Shown here in pieces: positions 16,210 to 25,454 of a stretch of DNA of 64,000 bases. This DNA is from Ulvibacter litoralis (GTDB lineage Bacteria > Bacteroidota > Bacteroidia > Flavobacteriales > Flavobacteriaceae): the NCBI RefSeq assembly GCF_900102055.1, contig NZ_FNBA01000002.1, forward strand, positions 558,001 through 622,000, given 5' to 3'. Each line of letters opens with the position of its first letter. Positions within the stretch are counted from its first letter, which is position 1. The notes beneath the pieces are model-generated. The model searched no databases. It worked only from the letters and a program-made list of their open reading frames with translations, and had not been told where the DNA came from. The translations under genes were made by a program, and so were the position numbers.

Positions 16210-17541
16210 ATGAAATTATATGCCATCATAGCAACCTTTTTAGTGACACAGTTCGCTTTTGCGCAAGATGTAACACCTACTTCTGAAACGAAAGTTTGGT
16301 CGTTAGAAGATTGTATTTCGTATGCAATCGATAATAATATTACCGTTAAAAATGCTTCGTTAAGTAAAAATATTGCCGAAGTAGATTACAACAGAGCAAA
16401 GTCGGCAAGGCTTCCTAATTTGTTTGGTAATGCTTCCCAAAGTTTTTCTAGCGGAAACACCATCGATCCGATTACGAGTGATTTTGTAACCGATCAAATT
16501 AACAGTACCAATGTTGGAATTACGAGTTCAGTAACCTTGTTTCAAGGAAATCAATTGAACAATCAGATTCAGCAGAATAAAATCTTACTTCAGCAAAGTG
16601 CTTTTTTAGAAGAAGAAGCAAAAAACAACATTGTTATAAGTCTGTTAGAAACCTACTTACAAACCTTATACAGTAAAGAAGGAATCACGATCGCTGAAAA
16701 CAATTTAATTGCTTCGGAAAAAGAAGTGTTACGAGCAAAAGCACGGTTAGACGCAGGTTCTATTGCGTTAAGCGACTATACGGAGGCTCAGAGTCAGGCG
16801 GCTACCAATAAGTACAATGTTATTTCAGCAAAAAACAACTACCAACAGTATATCATTGCCCTAAAACAATTGTTAGAGTTGCCACCTTCAGAAGACATCG
16901 AGATTGAAACTTTAGACGAAACAATGGATTTGATTAAGTTGGAACTTAACAAAAATGATATTTATGCAAAGGCACTTAATTTCTTGCCAGAAATTGAAGT
17001 TAGTAATTTAGATATCGCTTCCAAAGAAAAAGAATTAGATATTGTTAAAGGAGGGTATTTACCCACTTTATCTCTAAATGGAAGTATCGGTTCTGGTTAT
17101 ACAAGTATCAATGAAAGCACCTTTAGCGATCAGTTTGACTTTAATTTCAATCAGAAAATCGCACTTTCTTTAAGTATCCCAATTTTCAATAGAAATCAAA
17201 CCAAATCGGCTGTAAAAACGGCGGGGATACAAATTGAAAAAGCGCAAATTGAAAAACAAACCACAGAGAAAGAGGTGTATTTAAAAGTGGAGACTGCCTA
17301 CCAAAATGCACTCTCATCGCAAGAGCAATTACTAGCAGCAGAAGCTTCAAGAGCGGCCGCTGAACAGTCGTACAAATTAGCGCAGAAAAAATATGAATTA
17401 GGAGGGTTAAGCACTACAGATTTAGTGATTAGCCAGAACACCTATACCAATGCTGAGCAAAACTATTTGCAAGCAAAATATCTAACAGTTTTATACCATC
17501 AATTATTACAGTTTTACCAAGGAAACGACATTCAAATTTAA
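16210..17541 (+). CDS. TolC-family outer-membrane efflux protein
   Basis: Outer-membrane channel for the exporter encoded downstream. From the chosen ATG the protein begins MKLYAIIATFLVTQFAFAQ, a clean signal peptide. An ATG at 16186 would add eight residues ahead of it and is less likely. Two OEP repeats follow, each starting with a conserved N-terminal helix (WSLEDCISYAIDNN) and long helices rich in Gln, Ala and Asn. 443 aa is the usual size. It is the first of six genes with 2-6 bp gaps. Confidence 0.9.
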   Translation: MKLYAIIATFLVTQFAFAQDVTPTSETKVWSLEDCISYAIDNNITVKNASLSKNIAEVDYNRAKSARLPNLFGNASQSFSSGNTIDPITSDFVTDQINSTNVGITSSVTLFQGNQLNNQIQQNKILLQQSAFLEEEAKNNIVISLLETYLQTLYSKEGITIAENNLIASEKEVLRAKARLDAGSIALSDYTEAQSQAATNKYNVISAKNNYQQYIIALKQLLELPPSEDIEIETLDETMDLIKLELNKNDIYAKALNFLPEIEVSNLDIASKEKELDIVKGGYLPTLSLNGSIGSGYTSINESTFSDQFDFNFNQKIALSLSIPIFNRNQTKSAVKTAGIQIEKAQIEKQTTEKEVYLKVETAYQNALSSQEQLLAAEASRAAAEQSYKLAQKKYELGGLSTTDLVISQNTYTNAEQNYLQAKYLTVLYHQLLQFYQGNDIQI

Positions 17542-17546
17542 GCATC

Positions 17547-18752
17547 ATGAAAAATAAAAAAAACATCATAATCGGCTCTATCGTATTAGTAGTAGTAGCT
17601 TTTGGAGCCTATAGCTTTTTAAAAGGAGATACTAGTGTTGTTATTGAAGCCAAAACAGTTACTGCCAAAAAAGGAAACGTAACCACTATGGTCACAGCAA
17701 CCGGAACCATTGAGCCTATTACGCAAGTAGAAGTAGGTACACAAGTATCTGGAGTTGTAGAAAAAATATATGTAGACTATAACAGCGTTGTTACCGAAGG
17801 GCAATTAATTGCCGAATTGGATAAAACCAATCTGAATGCCGCTAAAACACAAGCACAAGCTGCGTATGATAATGCTGTGAGTCAGAGAAACTACGCTAAA
17901 ACTATTTACGACCGACAAAAAACATTGTTTGACAATCAAGTCATTAGTAAATCTGATTTTGATGAAGCTGAATATAATTATCAAACTGCAAAGGGAACGG
18001 TGACTCAACGGTATTCAGACTTACAGCAAGCCAGAACCAATTTAGAATATGCCAATATCTATTCGCCAATAGATGGAGTGGTATTGTCTAGAGCGATTGA
18101 TGAAGGGCAAACTGTTGCGGCAAGTTTAAGTACGCCGACCTTATTTACCATTGCTCAAGATTTAAAAGAAATGCAAGTAGAAGCAGATGTAGATGAAGCA
18201 GATATAGGACAAGTAAAAGAAGGGCAACGTGTAAGCTTTACCGTAGATGCGTACATAGGTGAAACGTTTGAAGGTTTGGTTACGCAGGTTCGATTAGATC
18301 CAACAGTCACTTCAAATGTAGTAACCTACACGGTTGTTATTAAAGCAGACAATCCAGACTTGAAGTTAAAACCAGGATTAACAGCAACCATTTCAATCTA
18401 TACTTTAGAGTTAAATGATGTGTTAACTGCGGAAGCTAAAGCGATCAACTTTAAGCCAGAACGAGAGATTTTAACTAGTTATAACGCACAGCATCAATTA
18501 GAGGCTAGCAATAATAGACCTTCTAGAGAAGAAACGACCCTTTGGGTATTAGGAAGCAATGGAAGCATTACTCCTAAAACAGTCACTTTAGGAGCGAGTG
18601 ATGGTGTTAATGTACAGGTATTAAGTGGCATTTCAGAAGGGGACAAGTTAGTATATAGCTTAAAAGGCGTTGCTAAATCTGAAGCTAATGCAGCAGCTAC
18701 CAGCGAAAGTCCATTTATGCCACAACGACCAGGAGGCAACAAAAAAAAATAA
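17547..18752 (+). CDS. Periplasmic adaptor (MacA/HlyD family)
   Basis: Membrane-fusion protein linking the inner-membrane transporter to TolC. An N-terminal membrane anchor (residues about 5-25) is followed by a lipoyl half-motif (GTIEPITQVEVGTQVSGVVE), a coiled-coil hairpin (about 95-165), the second half-motif and beta-barrel, and a membrane-proximal domain. The tail is Pro/Gly/Lys-rich. 401 aa is typical of MacA. Gene spacing of 5 bp and 3 bp supports co-expression with TolC and the ABC genes. Confidence 0.92.
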   Translation: MKNKKNIIIGSIVLVVVAFGAYSFLKGDTSVVIEAKTVTAKKGNVTTMVTATGTIEPITQVEVGTQVSGVVEKIYVDYNSVVTEGQLIAELDKTNLNAAKTQAQAAYDNAVSQRNYAKTIYDRQKTLFDNQVISKSDFDEAEYNYQTAKGTVTQRYSDLQQARTNLEYANIYSPIDGVVLSRAIDEGQTVAASLSTPTLFTIAQDLKEMQVEADVDEADIGQVKEGQRVSFTVDAYIGETFEGLVTQVRLDPTVTSNVVTYTVVIKADNPDLKLKPGLTATISIYTLELNDVLTAEAKAINFKPEREILTSYNAQHQLEASNNRPSREETTLWVLGSNGSITPKTVTLGASDGVNVQVLSGISEGDKLVYSLKGVAKSEANAAATSESPFMPQRPGGNKKK

Positions 18753-18755
18753 GTC

Positions 18756-19499
18756 ATGAGCAAAGAAATCATAAAAATTAAAGACTTAAAACGTGAGTTT
18801 AGAATGAGTACTGAAACCGTACACGCGTTAAAGGGGATTTCATTTACCATTAATGAAGGAGAGTTTGTCACCATCATGGGGTCTAGTGGTTCGGGAAAGA
18901 GTACCATGTTGAACATCTTAGGATGTTTGGATCAACCCACTTCTGGATTGTATGAAATAGATGGAGTAAAAATGAAGGACTTAAGCAGAAACGAACTTGC
19001 GACTATTAGAAATGAAAAGATTGGGTTTATTTTTCAGTCGTATAACTTATTGGCAAGAACTTCTGCTATCGAAAATGTAGAATTGCCTTTATTATACAAT
19101 AGTAAAGTATCTACGTCAGAACGACGAGAAAGAGCTATTAAAGCATTAGAAATGGTGGGATTAGGAGATCGATTGCATCACACACCTTCACAGCTTTCAG
19201 GAGGACAACAACAAAGAGTTGCCATTGCTAGATCGTTGGTTAATAATCCTGTGATGATATTAGCAGATGAAGCCACCGGAAACTTAGATACGCGAACTTC
19301 ATATGAGATTATGTCTTTGTTTCAGGAATTAAACAAACAAGGCATTACCATCACTTTTGTGACACATGAGCCTGACATCGCAACCTTTAGTAGTAGAACT
19401 ATTGTCTTAAAAGATGGAACTGTTATTAAAGATTATCAGAATGAGGACATTCAATCGGCAGCCAATGAATTAGCAAAATTACCTAAAGAAGATCATTAA
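18756..19499 (+). CDS. ABC transporter ATPase, MacB/LolD type
   Basis: 247 aa nucleotide-binding subunit. Walker A GSSGSGKST lies at about residues 42-50. The signature LSGGQQQR, Walker B ILADEATG and the switch His in VTHE follow in order. It is separate from the permease, unlike fused E. coli MacB. It powers mechanotransmission by the adjacent permease rather than pumping through the membrane. 3 bp after the adaptor, 2 bp before the permease. Confidence 0.95.
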   Translation: MSKEIIKIKDLKREFRMSTETVHALKGISFTINEGEFVTIMGSSGSGKSTMLNILGCLDQPTSGLYEIDGVKMKDLSRNELATIRNEKIGFIFQSYNLLARTSAIENVELPLLYNSKVSTSERRERAIKALEMVGLGDRLHHTPSQLSGGQQQRVAIARSLVNNPVMILADEATGNLDTRTSYEIMSLFQELNKQGITITFVTHEPDIATFSSRTIVLKDGTVIKDYQNEDIQSAANELAKLPKEDH

Positions 19500-19501
19500 T
19501 T

Positions 19502-20722
19502 ATGAGACTATTAAATCTATTAAAAATCGCGTTTAAAGCCATTGTTCTTAATAAAATGAGAACACTGCTAACCATGTTGGGTATTATCATTGGTGTCGCT
19601 TCTGTAATCGCTATGTTGGCCATTGGAGAGGGGTCTAAGGAAAGTATTCGTACTACCATCTCAGCAATGGGTTCTAATATGATTACCATTAAAGCTGGAG
19701 CCGATACTCGTGGAGGGGTTCGACAAGAAGCAAGCGTCATGGAATCGCTTACTTTGAGCGATTATGAGGCGATAAAAAAACAATCTACCTTATTAAGTTA
19801 TAGTTCTCCAATGGTGGAGGGGAAAGGTCAGGTGATTAACGGTTCTAATAACTGGCCGTCTTCTATCTATGGCGTGAATCCTGATTATTTGAACATCAAA
19901 GTAATCGATTTGCAAAGTGGAAGTATGTTCACCGATCAAGAAGTGCAATTGGCTTCTAAAGTGGCTTTAATTGGTCAAACGGTCGTGGACAATGTGTTTC
20001 CCGATGGTCAAGACCCTGTAGGACAAATGATTCGTTTTAATAACATTCCGTTTAAAGTGATTGGTGTGTTAGAAGAAAAAGGAGAAAATACCTTTGGACA
20101 AGATCAAGACGATGTTGTAATTGCGCCTTATACCACCGTTCAAAAGCGTATTTTGGCTATTGATCATTTAAATCAGATAATTGCGTCGGCTATAAGTGAA
20201 GAAGATGCACCAGAAGCTGTGATAGAACTGACTGAAATTTTGCGGACACAGCATAAATTAGCCGATAGTGAAGACGATGATTTTCATGTGCGCTCTATGG
20301 AAGAATTGATTTCAACCTTTAGTTCTACCAGCGAAATGCTTACAATTCTATTAGTTGCTGTGGCGAGTATATCCTTACTAATTGGGGGAATTGGTATTAT
20401 GAATATTATGTATGTTTCAGTAAAAGAACGTACTAAGGAGATTGGATTGCGGATGGCAGTTGGTGGGAAAGGCTCAGATATTTTAATGCAGTTTTTAATT
20501 GAAGCGATTTTAATAAGCATTACGGGAGGTCTTTTAGGCGTATTATTGGGCTTAGGAGCCACCGTTTTTATTGAAAAATTCTTACATTGGCCTACCAGTG
20601 TAGCCTTGTATTCTATTGTCATATCTTTTGCAGTTTGTGCAGTAACAGGTATCTTCTTTGGATGGTATCCTGCTAGAAAAGCATCAGCTTTAGATCCAAT
20701 AACTGCTTTACGTTACGAATAA
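19502..20722 (+). CDS. ABC transporter permease, MacB/FtsX type
   Basis: 406 aa. One transmembrane helix near residues 20-42 (MRTLLTMLGIIIGVASVIAM), a large periplasmic domain to about 280, then three C-terminal helices: the type VII ABC topology of MacB, FtsX and LolC. The cytoplasmic loop motif KERTKEIGLRMAVG, typical of this fold, is at about 305-318. With TolC and the adaptor it forms a tripartite exporter for drugs, peptides or lipid-like molecules; substrate unknown. Confidence 0.93.
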   Translation: MRLLNLLKIAFKAIVLNKMRTLLTMLGIIIGVASVIAMLAIGEGSKESIRTTISAMGSNMITIKAGADTRGGVRQEASVMESLTLSDYEAIKKQSTLLSYSSPMVEGKGQVINGSNNWPSSIYGVNPDYLNIKVIDLQSGSMFTDQEVQLASKVALIGQTVVDNVFPDGQDPVGQMIRFNNIPFKVIGVLEEKGENTFGQDQDDVVIAPYTTVQKRILAIDHLNQIIASAISEEDAPEAVIELTEILRTQHKLADSEDDDFHVRSMEELISTFSSTSEMLTILLVAVASISLLIGGIGIMNIMYVSVKERTKEIGLRMAVGGKGSDILMQFLIEAILISITGGLLGVLLGLGATVFIEKFLHWPTSVALYSIVISFAVCAVTGIFFGWYPARKASALDPITALRYE

Positions 20723-20728
20723 AAAACG

Positions 20729-21766
20729 ATGTATCAGAATAAAAACATAACCGTATTATCACATTTATTAGTTTGGCTCATGCTAGTCTGCTTGCCTTAC
20801 TTATTATCGTATGGGCAAGAACAAGATGTTAGCAGGCTAGTAGCTCACTTTTGGATTCCATTAATGTTTTCGGCAATCATCTTCTATCTCAATTATTTTG
20901 TACTGATAGACCGGTTTTTATTTCCTAAAAAAATGATACAGTTTATCGTTATCAATACTGCGATCATTGCGTTGTTTTTATTTTTGAAAGAAAACATAGA
21001 AGATATTTTTTTTAAGGATATCATAAAAAGACGTTCTGAGAATGAGGATGGAGGAGGTCCTCCATTTAAAATGGCGATGTACATACAAGTGTTGTCATAT
21101 ATGGCGCCTTTGTTCTTTTCAATTGCTTTAAAATCAACCAAAAGATGGATTAGAACGGAAGCTGAACGGAAGGAAGCGCTTACTTTTAAGCTTCAATCTG
21201 AGTTGCAACATTTGCATTATCAATTGCAACCCCATTTCTTTTTTAACTCATTAAACAACATTTATTCGTTAGTCGATATTTCTCCAGATCAGGCAAAATC
21301 GTCGATTCACAGTTTGAGTAAATTGATGCGTTACATGCTCTATGAAACAAACTTGGAGGTTGTTTCTCTTTCAAAAGAAATTGATTTTCTTAAAAAATAT
21401 ATCGATTTAATGAAATTACGGGTGTCTGACAAGACGAAAGTCCATTATAGTTTCCCTTCGGAAGAGACTGGAATTCAAATTGCACCTTTATTGTTTATTT
21501 CATTGATAGAAAATGCCTTCAAACATGGCGTATCTTCTACAAAGGAAAGTGAAATTACGATTACGATGACATCTGATGGCAGCACAGTATTATTTTCTGT
21601 TGAAAACGATAACTTTCCGAAGAAAACAGACGATAAAAGTGGTTCAGGAATCGGACTTCAAAATTTAAAGAAACGACTTGAATTATTATACTCTGGGAAG
21701 CATGAGTTTCATACCATTGAAAAAGACAATCGTTTTATAGTAACCTTAGAAATAGAAACCACTTAA
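20729..21766 (+). CDS. LytS/YehU-type sensor histidine kinase
   Basis: 345 aa. Four N-terminal transmembrane helices (about residues 8-140) with a short loop are followed by the His_kinase domain. The phosphorylated His is in HYQLQPHFFFNSLN (about 160-173), and the ATPase domain carries SLIENAFKHG and GSGIGLQNL. It has no large sensor domain, so it probably senses membrane or lipid state. It is 6 bp after the permease and 3 bp before its response regulator. Confidence 0.92.
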   Translation: MYQNKNITVLSHLLVWLMLVCLPYLLSYGQEQDVSRLVAHFWIPLMFSAIIFYLNYFVLIDRFLFPKKMIQFIVINTAIIALFLFLKENIEDIFFKDIIKRRSENEDGGGPPFKMAMYIQVLSYMAPLFFSIALKSTKRWIRTEAERKEALTFKLQSELQHLHYQLQPHFFFNSLNNIYSLVDISPDQAKSSIHSLSKLMRYMLYETNLEVVSLSKEIDFLKKYIDLMKLRVSDKTKVHYSFPSEETGIQIAPLLFISLIENAFKHGVSSTKESEITITMTSDGSTVLFSVENDNFPKKTDDKSGSGIGLQNLKKRLELLYSGKHEFHTIEKDNRFIVTLEIETT

Positions 21767-21769
21767 ATT

Positions 21770-22504
21770 ATGAGTACTCAAAAAATTACTTGTGTTATTG
21801 TTGATGATGAGCCTATGGCGCTTAATTTGGTGGAAAGTTATGTGGAAAAAACACCGTTTTTAAACTTAAAGAAAAAGTGTAGTAGTGCGATTGAAGCGAT
21901 GGAGTTTTTAAAAGAACAACCTGTAGATCTCCTTTTTTTAGACATACAAATGCCAGATTTAACAGGGATTGAATTTTCAAAAATGCTTCCCAAAAACACA
22001 CGCGTTATTTTCACCACTGCTTTTGATCAATACGCATTAGAAGGTTTTAAGGTGGAGGCGTTAGATTATTTATTGAAGCCTTTTGATTATGCCGAATTTT
22101 TGGCTGCTGCGAACAAGGCGAGCACCTGGTTTTCAATGGTAAATGGAAAAGTGGAAACGACACTTTCCGAACAAAAAGAATTCCTTTTTGTAAAATCTGA
22201 ATACAAACAATTGCGAATTAAACTCTCCGATGTATTGTATTTTGAAGGATTAAAGGATTATATCAAAATATGGTTAAAGGACAATCCGAAGCCTATTTTA
22301 ACATTGATGAGTTTAAAATCGCTACAAGAAGAATTGCCAGAAAGCCATTTTATGCGCGTACATCGGTCTTTTATTGTGTCGTTAAAAAATATAGAAGTAA
22401 TAGAGCGGAGTCAGATTATTATCAATAACCAACGCATCACAGTTTCGGAGCAGTACAAGCCTAAATTTTTAGAATTTGTAGCAAATAATTCGCTCAATTT
22501 ATAA
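21770..22504 (+). CDS. LytTR-family response regulator
   Basis: 244 aa: receiver domain (about 1-120) with acidic pocket VDDEP and phospho-Asp in LFLDIQMPD; a C-terminal LytTR DNA-binding domain (about 140-240) with MRVHRSFIVSLKNI. It is the final gene of the six-gene exporter operon and partner of the preceding kinase. Autoregulation of the operon is likely, but no convincing direct-repeat site was found upstream of 16210. Confidence 0.93.
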   Translation: MSTQKITCVIVDDEPMALNLVESYVEKTPFLNLKKKCSSAIEAMEFLKEQPVDLLFLDIQMPDLTGIEFSKMLPKNTRVIFTTAFDQYALEGFKVEALDYLLKPFDYAEFLAAANKASTWFSMVNGKVETTLSEQKEFLFVKSEYKQLRIKLSDVLYFEGLKDYIKIWLKDNPKPILTLMSLKSLQEELPESHFMRVHRSFIVSLKNIEVIERSQIIINNQRITVSEQYKPKFLEFVANNSLNL

Positions 22505-22657
22505 CATATTCATCTATAAAATCACCTAATTAGAAGATGTAACAATGTTGTTCGTCTATTCCCTTCCTTTTAGCCCATAATTTCTTTAAACCATAGCGAC
22601 ATACTGTAGTCAAAGAATTGACAAACAGAAACAGTTTAATTTTAAATTCGAGGAATT

Positions 22658-23248
22658 ATGAAAGCATTTAATAAAGGATATTTAGTAGTAGTTATTTTTT
22701 TAGTGGCTTTTTCGTCTCAAGTTTCAGCACAATCTAGAAAAACGACGAAAGAGAAAGTTGTGGTATCAACAACTACAAAAAGAAGTACTGTTAGTAAAAG
22801 AGTACCGAGTACAAAGGTGACTTACAAGACACCTAAAAAGAAAGTAGTATCGGTACGAACTGTTCCAAATAGAACGGTGGTGAATCATAATGGACAACAA
22901 TACTATTATGCAAATAATAAATACTATACACAGTCTAGAGGAAGATATATTGTAATTGCGCCAAAGGTTGGTTTTAGAGTAAAGGTATTGCCAACAAATT
23001 ATAGAAGAATACAATATAGCACTCACAATTATTACAATGCAAATGGGGTTTTCTATGTTCAAATCAACAATCAATACGAGGTGGTAAATCCTGAAGTGGG
23101 TACCCTTGTATATGAACTTCCTGAGGATTATGAAAAAGTGGTTATTGATGGGGAAACCTATTATGAATACGCAACAATTTTATACGAAAAAGTACAGGTT
23201 AATGGTACTAGAGCCTATGAAGTCGTTGGTATTATAGAAATGGAATAA
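22658..23248 (+). CDS. DUF6515 secreted protein
   Basis: 196 aa. Signal peptide to about residue 24 (VSAQ). A basic Ser/Thr/Lys-rich linker (25-75) is followed by Tyr-rich repeated modules, such as QQYYYANNKYYTQSRGRYIV and HNYYNANGVFYVQ, each ending with a PxVG-LP motif. These are typical of DUF6515 envelope proteins in Bacteroidota. No catalytic motif. Function unknown. A weak hairpin follows. Confidence 0.75.
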   Translation: MKAFNKGYLVVVIFLVAFSSQVSAQSRKTTKEKVVVSTTTKRSTVSKRVPSTKVTYKTPKKKVVSVRTVPNRTVVNHNGQQYYYANNKYYTQSRGRYIVIAPKVGFRVKVLPTNYRRIQYSTHNYYNANGVFYVQINNQYEVVNPEVGTLVYELPEDYEKVVIDGETYYEYATILYEKVQVNGTRAYEVVGIIEME

Positions 23249-23275
23249 AAGTTAATTTTTTGGTTGGTTAGTGTG

Positions 23276-23315
23276 AAAGGAGGGTAGTCTGTAATAGATT
23301 ATGCTCCTTTTTTTA
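23276..23315 (+). terminator. Hairpin terminator after the DUF6515 gene
   Basis: AAAGGAG (23276-23282) pairs with CTCCTTT (23304-23310). An inner stem TAGTCT/AGATTA with one wobble pair extends it. A run of seven T follows. It lies 28 bp after the stop codon. The rest of the gap to 23533 holds one copy of the TTCCGAAG octamer and no visible gene. Confidence 0.65.
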
Positions 23316-23533
23316 TGAATAGGCAGAAAGTTTTCTGTGGCATTTTCCGAAGAGAAAGACCACTTTACATCAATCTAAACGTGTAACATATTGTTTATTA
23401 GCTACTTCTGAAGAGTTATTTTTGAAGAATTAATGATTTGATTGACATTTAAATTAGGATAGTTTAATTATTTAAGTTAATTTTAAATATCGCAATACAT
23501 TCTTCCCCAGCGATTTACAAATTATTCTAATAA

Positions 23534-24724
23534 GTGAATACACCGAAACCAAATAGACTTTTAGGGTTTTTATGTGTTGTTTGTTTCTTGAATTTTGGAC
23601 AGGTTTTCAGTCAAGATCAAGGACCTAACGATGCAATGGGAGCGGAGTCTATTGCTGAAAAAGATGCTAGAGAAGAAAATGAAATTCGGAATTTGTTTTT
23701 TAATGAAGAAAAGGATTCAGTTTCCAGTTCACAAAGTGAAGATGATCGTATTAATGAGAGACTTGAAGCATTAAAAGAGAGCATTAGTCAATTGCTACTT
23801 GAGCAAAAACGGATTGAATCATTATTATTGGCAAAAGAAAAACAAGCAACAGAAAGTATAGCACCTAAAAAGTCATCAACCTTACTTATTACTCCAAAAG
23901 AAAATAATACGGATACACAAGAACGTACTTTTACTTCCCTAGAAGATTTCACAGAAAAAGAGACTCCCGTTTTATTGATTGGTGAAATTGAAAACGCAGA
24001 CGATTTGAGTAGAACGCCTTCCTTTTCTGAAGGGGCAGCTAGTATTACCATCGTACCAACTAAAAATACTATTCTGAAAGAAAGGTTAAGTCCGGAAAAC
24101 CCTAACACTTATTTAGTTAAGGAGACTATTGATACTAGTAGCGTAGGGGCTTTAAAAATACATCGTGTATTTATTGAAAAAATAGGTGAAGCGGAAGCCG
24201 ATCAAGCATTGAAAAACAAAAAGCAAACAGGAAAATCCTTTAAAGGATTGGAAAGATCTTCAGTGGCAAAAAGTCAGAAAGTATATGCCGATTTTAATGG
24301 TGATAGAATTAAATTTAATGCACACATTAGTTCGGTCGATGTTGCTGCGGAATGTACCACGATTAATTTTGATACTAAAAATTGTAAACCGTTAGTCGTT
24401 TTTAATACAATAGGTGGTTATCTAACATCGCTTAGTTTACCAGGAAGTGATAGAGATTTTTTATTGTTTTCAGCAACCATAAATAAAGACGAATTTAGAA
24501 AATACTTCTTATTTGTACTTCGGAATAATGAATGGGAGTTGGTTATAGACAGTTTTTCCATACATAAAAGCAATCAACAAGAGGTGGAAGTTCCTATTCG
24601 TGTTGATCCAAACAATCCAGACAATTTAATGCGTTATTATTCTGTTTTCAATTTAGACAATAACCTAACTACTGTAAATCCGTGGATTTTACGAGAAGAA
24701 AGTGTTCCTAAAAAGTCTTGGTGA
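23534..24724 (+). CDS. Secreted protein of unknown function with coiled coil
   Basis: 396 aa from a GTG start, chosen because it gives a complete signal peptide (LLGFLCVVCFLNFGQVFSQ); the first internal ATG would delete it. Residues about 50-110 are an acidic Glu/Lys-rich coiled coil. A conserved-looking globular domain follows (about 215-396), with two cysteines close together (AECTTINFDTKNCKP) and a WELVIDSF strand. No family was recognised. It converges with the next gene across a strong shared hairpin. Confidence 0.65.
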   Translation: MNTPKPNRLLGFLCVVCFLNFGQVFSQDQGPNDAMGAESIAEKDAREENEIRNLFFNEEKDSVSSSQSEDDRINERLEALKESISQLLLEQKRIESLLLAKEKQATESIAPKKSSTLLITPKENNTDTQERTFTSLEDFTEKETPVLLIGEIENADDLSRTPSFSEGAASITIVPTKNTILKERLSPENPNTYLVKETIDTSSVGALKIHRVFIEKIGEAEADQALKNKKQTGKSFKGLERSSVAKSQKVYADFNGDRIKFNAHISSVDVAAECTTINFDTKNCKPLVVFNTIGGYLTSLSLPGSDRDFLLFSATINKDEFRKYFLFVLRNNEWELVIDSFSIHKSNQQEVEVPIRVDPNNPDNLMRYYSVFNLDNNLTTVNPWILREESVPKKSW

Positions 24725-24746
24725 TTTTTTAGCGTATTTCCTATAA

Positions 24747-24786
24747 AACAAAAATGTTGCTTTCGTATTGAAGCAACATTTTTGTT
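24747..24786. terminator. Bidirectional terminator between convergent genes
   Basis: A perfect 16-bp stem (24747-24762 with 24771-24786) around an 8-nt loop. A-rich and T-rich ends allow it to stop transcription from both sides. It lies 22 bp after the upstream stop codon and 22 bp from the stop of the opposite gene. Confidence 0.85.
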
Positions 24787-24808
24787 ACGTATCATTTGGT
24801 TTGATTTC

Positions 24809-25441
24809 TTACTTCTGAAAAACCTTTCGTTCCTTATATTTCTTTTTAACCATAGCAAAACAAGACACCAATAGTAAAATTGCTAAAGAAACAACGAGCA
24901 TTTTTGAAGAGAAATAAGTAGGTTTTGTCTCTGCTGTTTCAATAAATCGATCTGTCGTTATGGCTAGCGTTACAGTATGTTCGTTTGCATTATTTAAAAT
25001 GAAATGTTCTTTATTAAAACCATCTTTCAATAGGACCAAGGCACTTTGGTTTCTATGAATATCTTTAAAAGCACTATTTTTAATTTCTACGGAAGTTTGT
25101 TCCGAAGGGACATTAAAAACTTCAAAAACAACTTTGGTTTCATGGCCTAATCTTACATAACCATCACTTAATGTTGCCATTTGATTTTCATTAAATTGAA
25201 TAAAAATATTTTTCTTGAAATGTTCTAAAACCATTTGCTGAAACTCCTCTGGTGTTTTATAGGGAGTTTCAGAAAAATGAGTCTTTATTTCTTGCTGAAA
25301 AGCTGAAAGTGAAGCACTAATTTGTAGTACCCACGTGTTGTTCTCTTTCTCAACCAGCATCGTTGTAGAAACATCTGGTTGATGTGCCTTTGCTGAAAGA
25401 GTAGTTATAATACAAAGTAAAAAAATGATTTTTTTAAACAT
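24809..25441 (-). CDS. Membrane-anchored exported protein of unknown function
   Basis: 210 aa. Signal peptide (MFKKIIFLLCIITTLSAKA) and one C-terminal transmembrane helix (about 178-198) followed by a basic cytoplasmic tail. The exported part looks all-beta and is similar in general style to DUF6702 proteins of Bacteroidota, but a match cannot be confirmed by eye. It lies 13 bp downstream of the YHYH gene and is probably co-transcribed with it. Function unknown. Confidence 0.6.
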   Translation of the reverse strand: MFKKIIFLLCIITTLSAKAHQPDVSTTMLVEKENNTWVLQISASLSAFQQEIKTHFSETPYKTPEEFQQMVLEHFKKNIFIQFNENQMATLSDGYVRLGHETKVVFEVFNVPSEQTSVEIKNSAFKDIHRNQSALVLLKDGFNKEHFILNNANEHTVTLAITTDRFIETAETKPTYFSSKMLVVSLAILLLVSCFAMVKKKYKERKVFQK

Positions 25442-25454
25442 GAGTTCTTAAGTT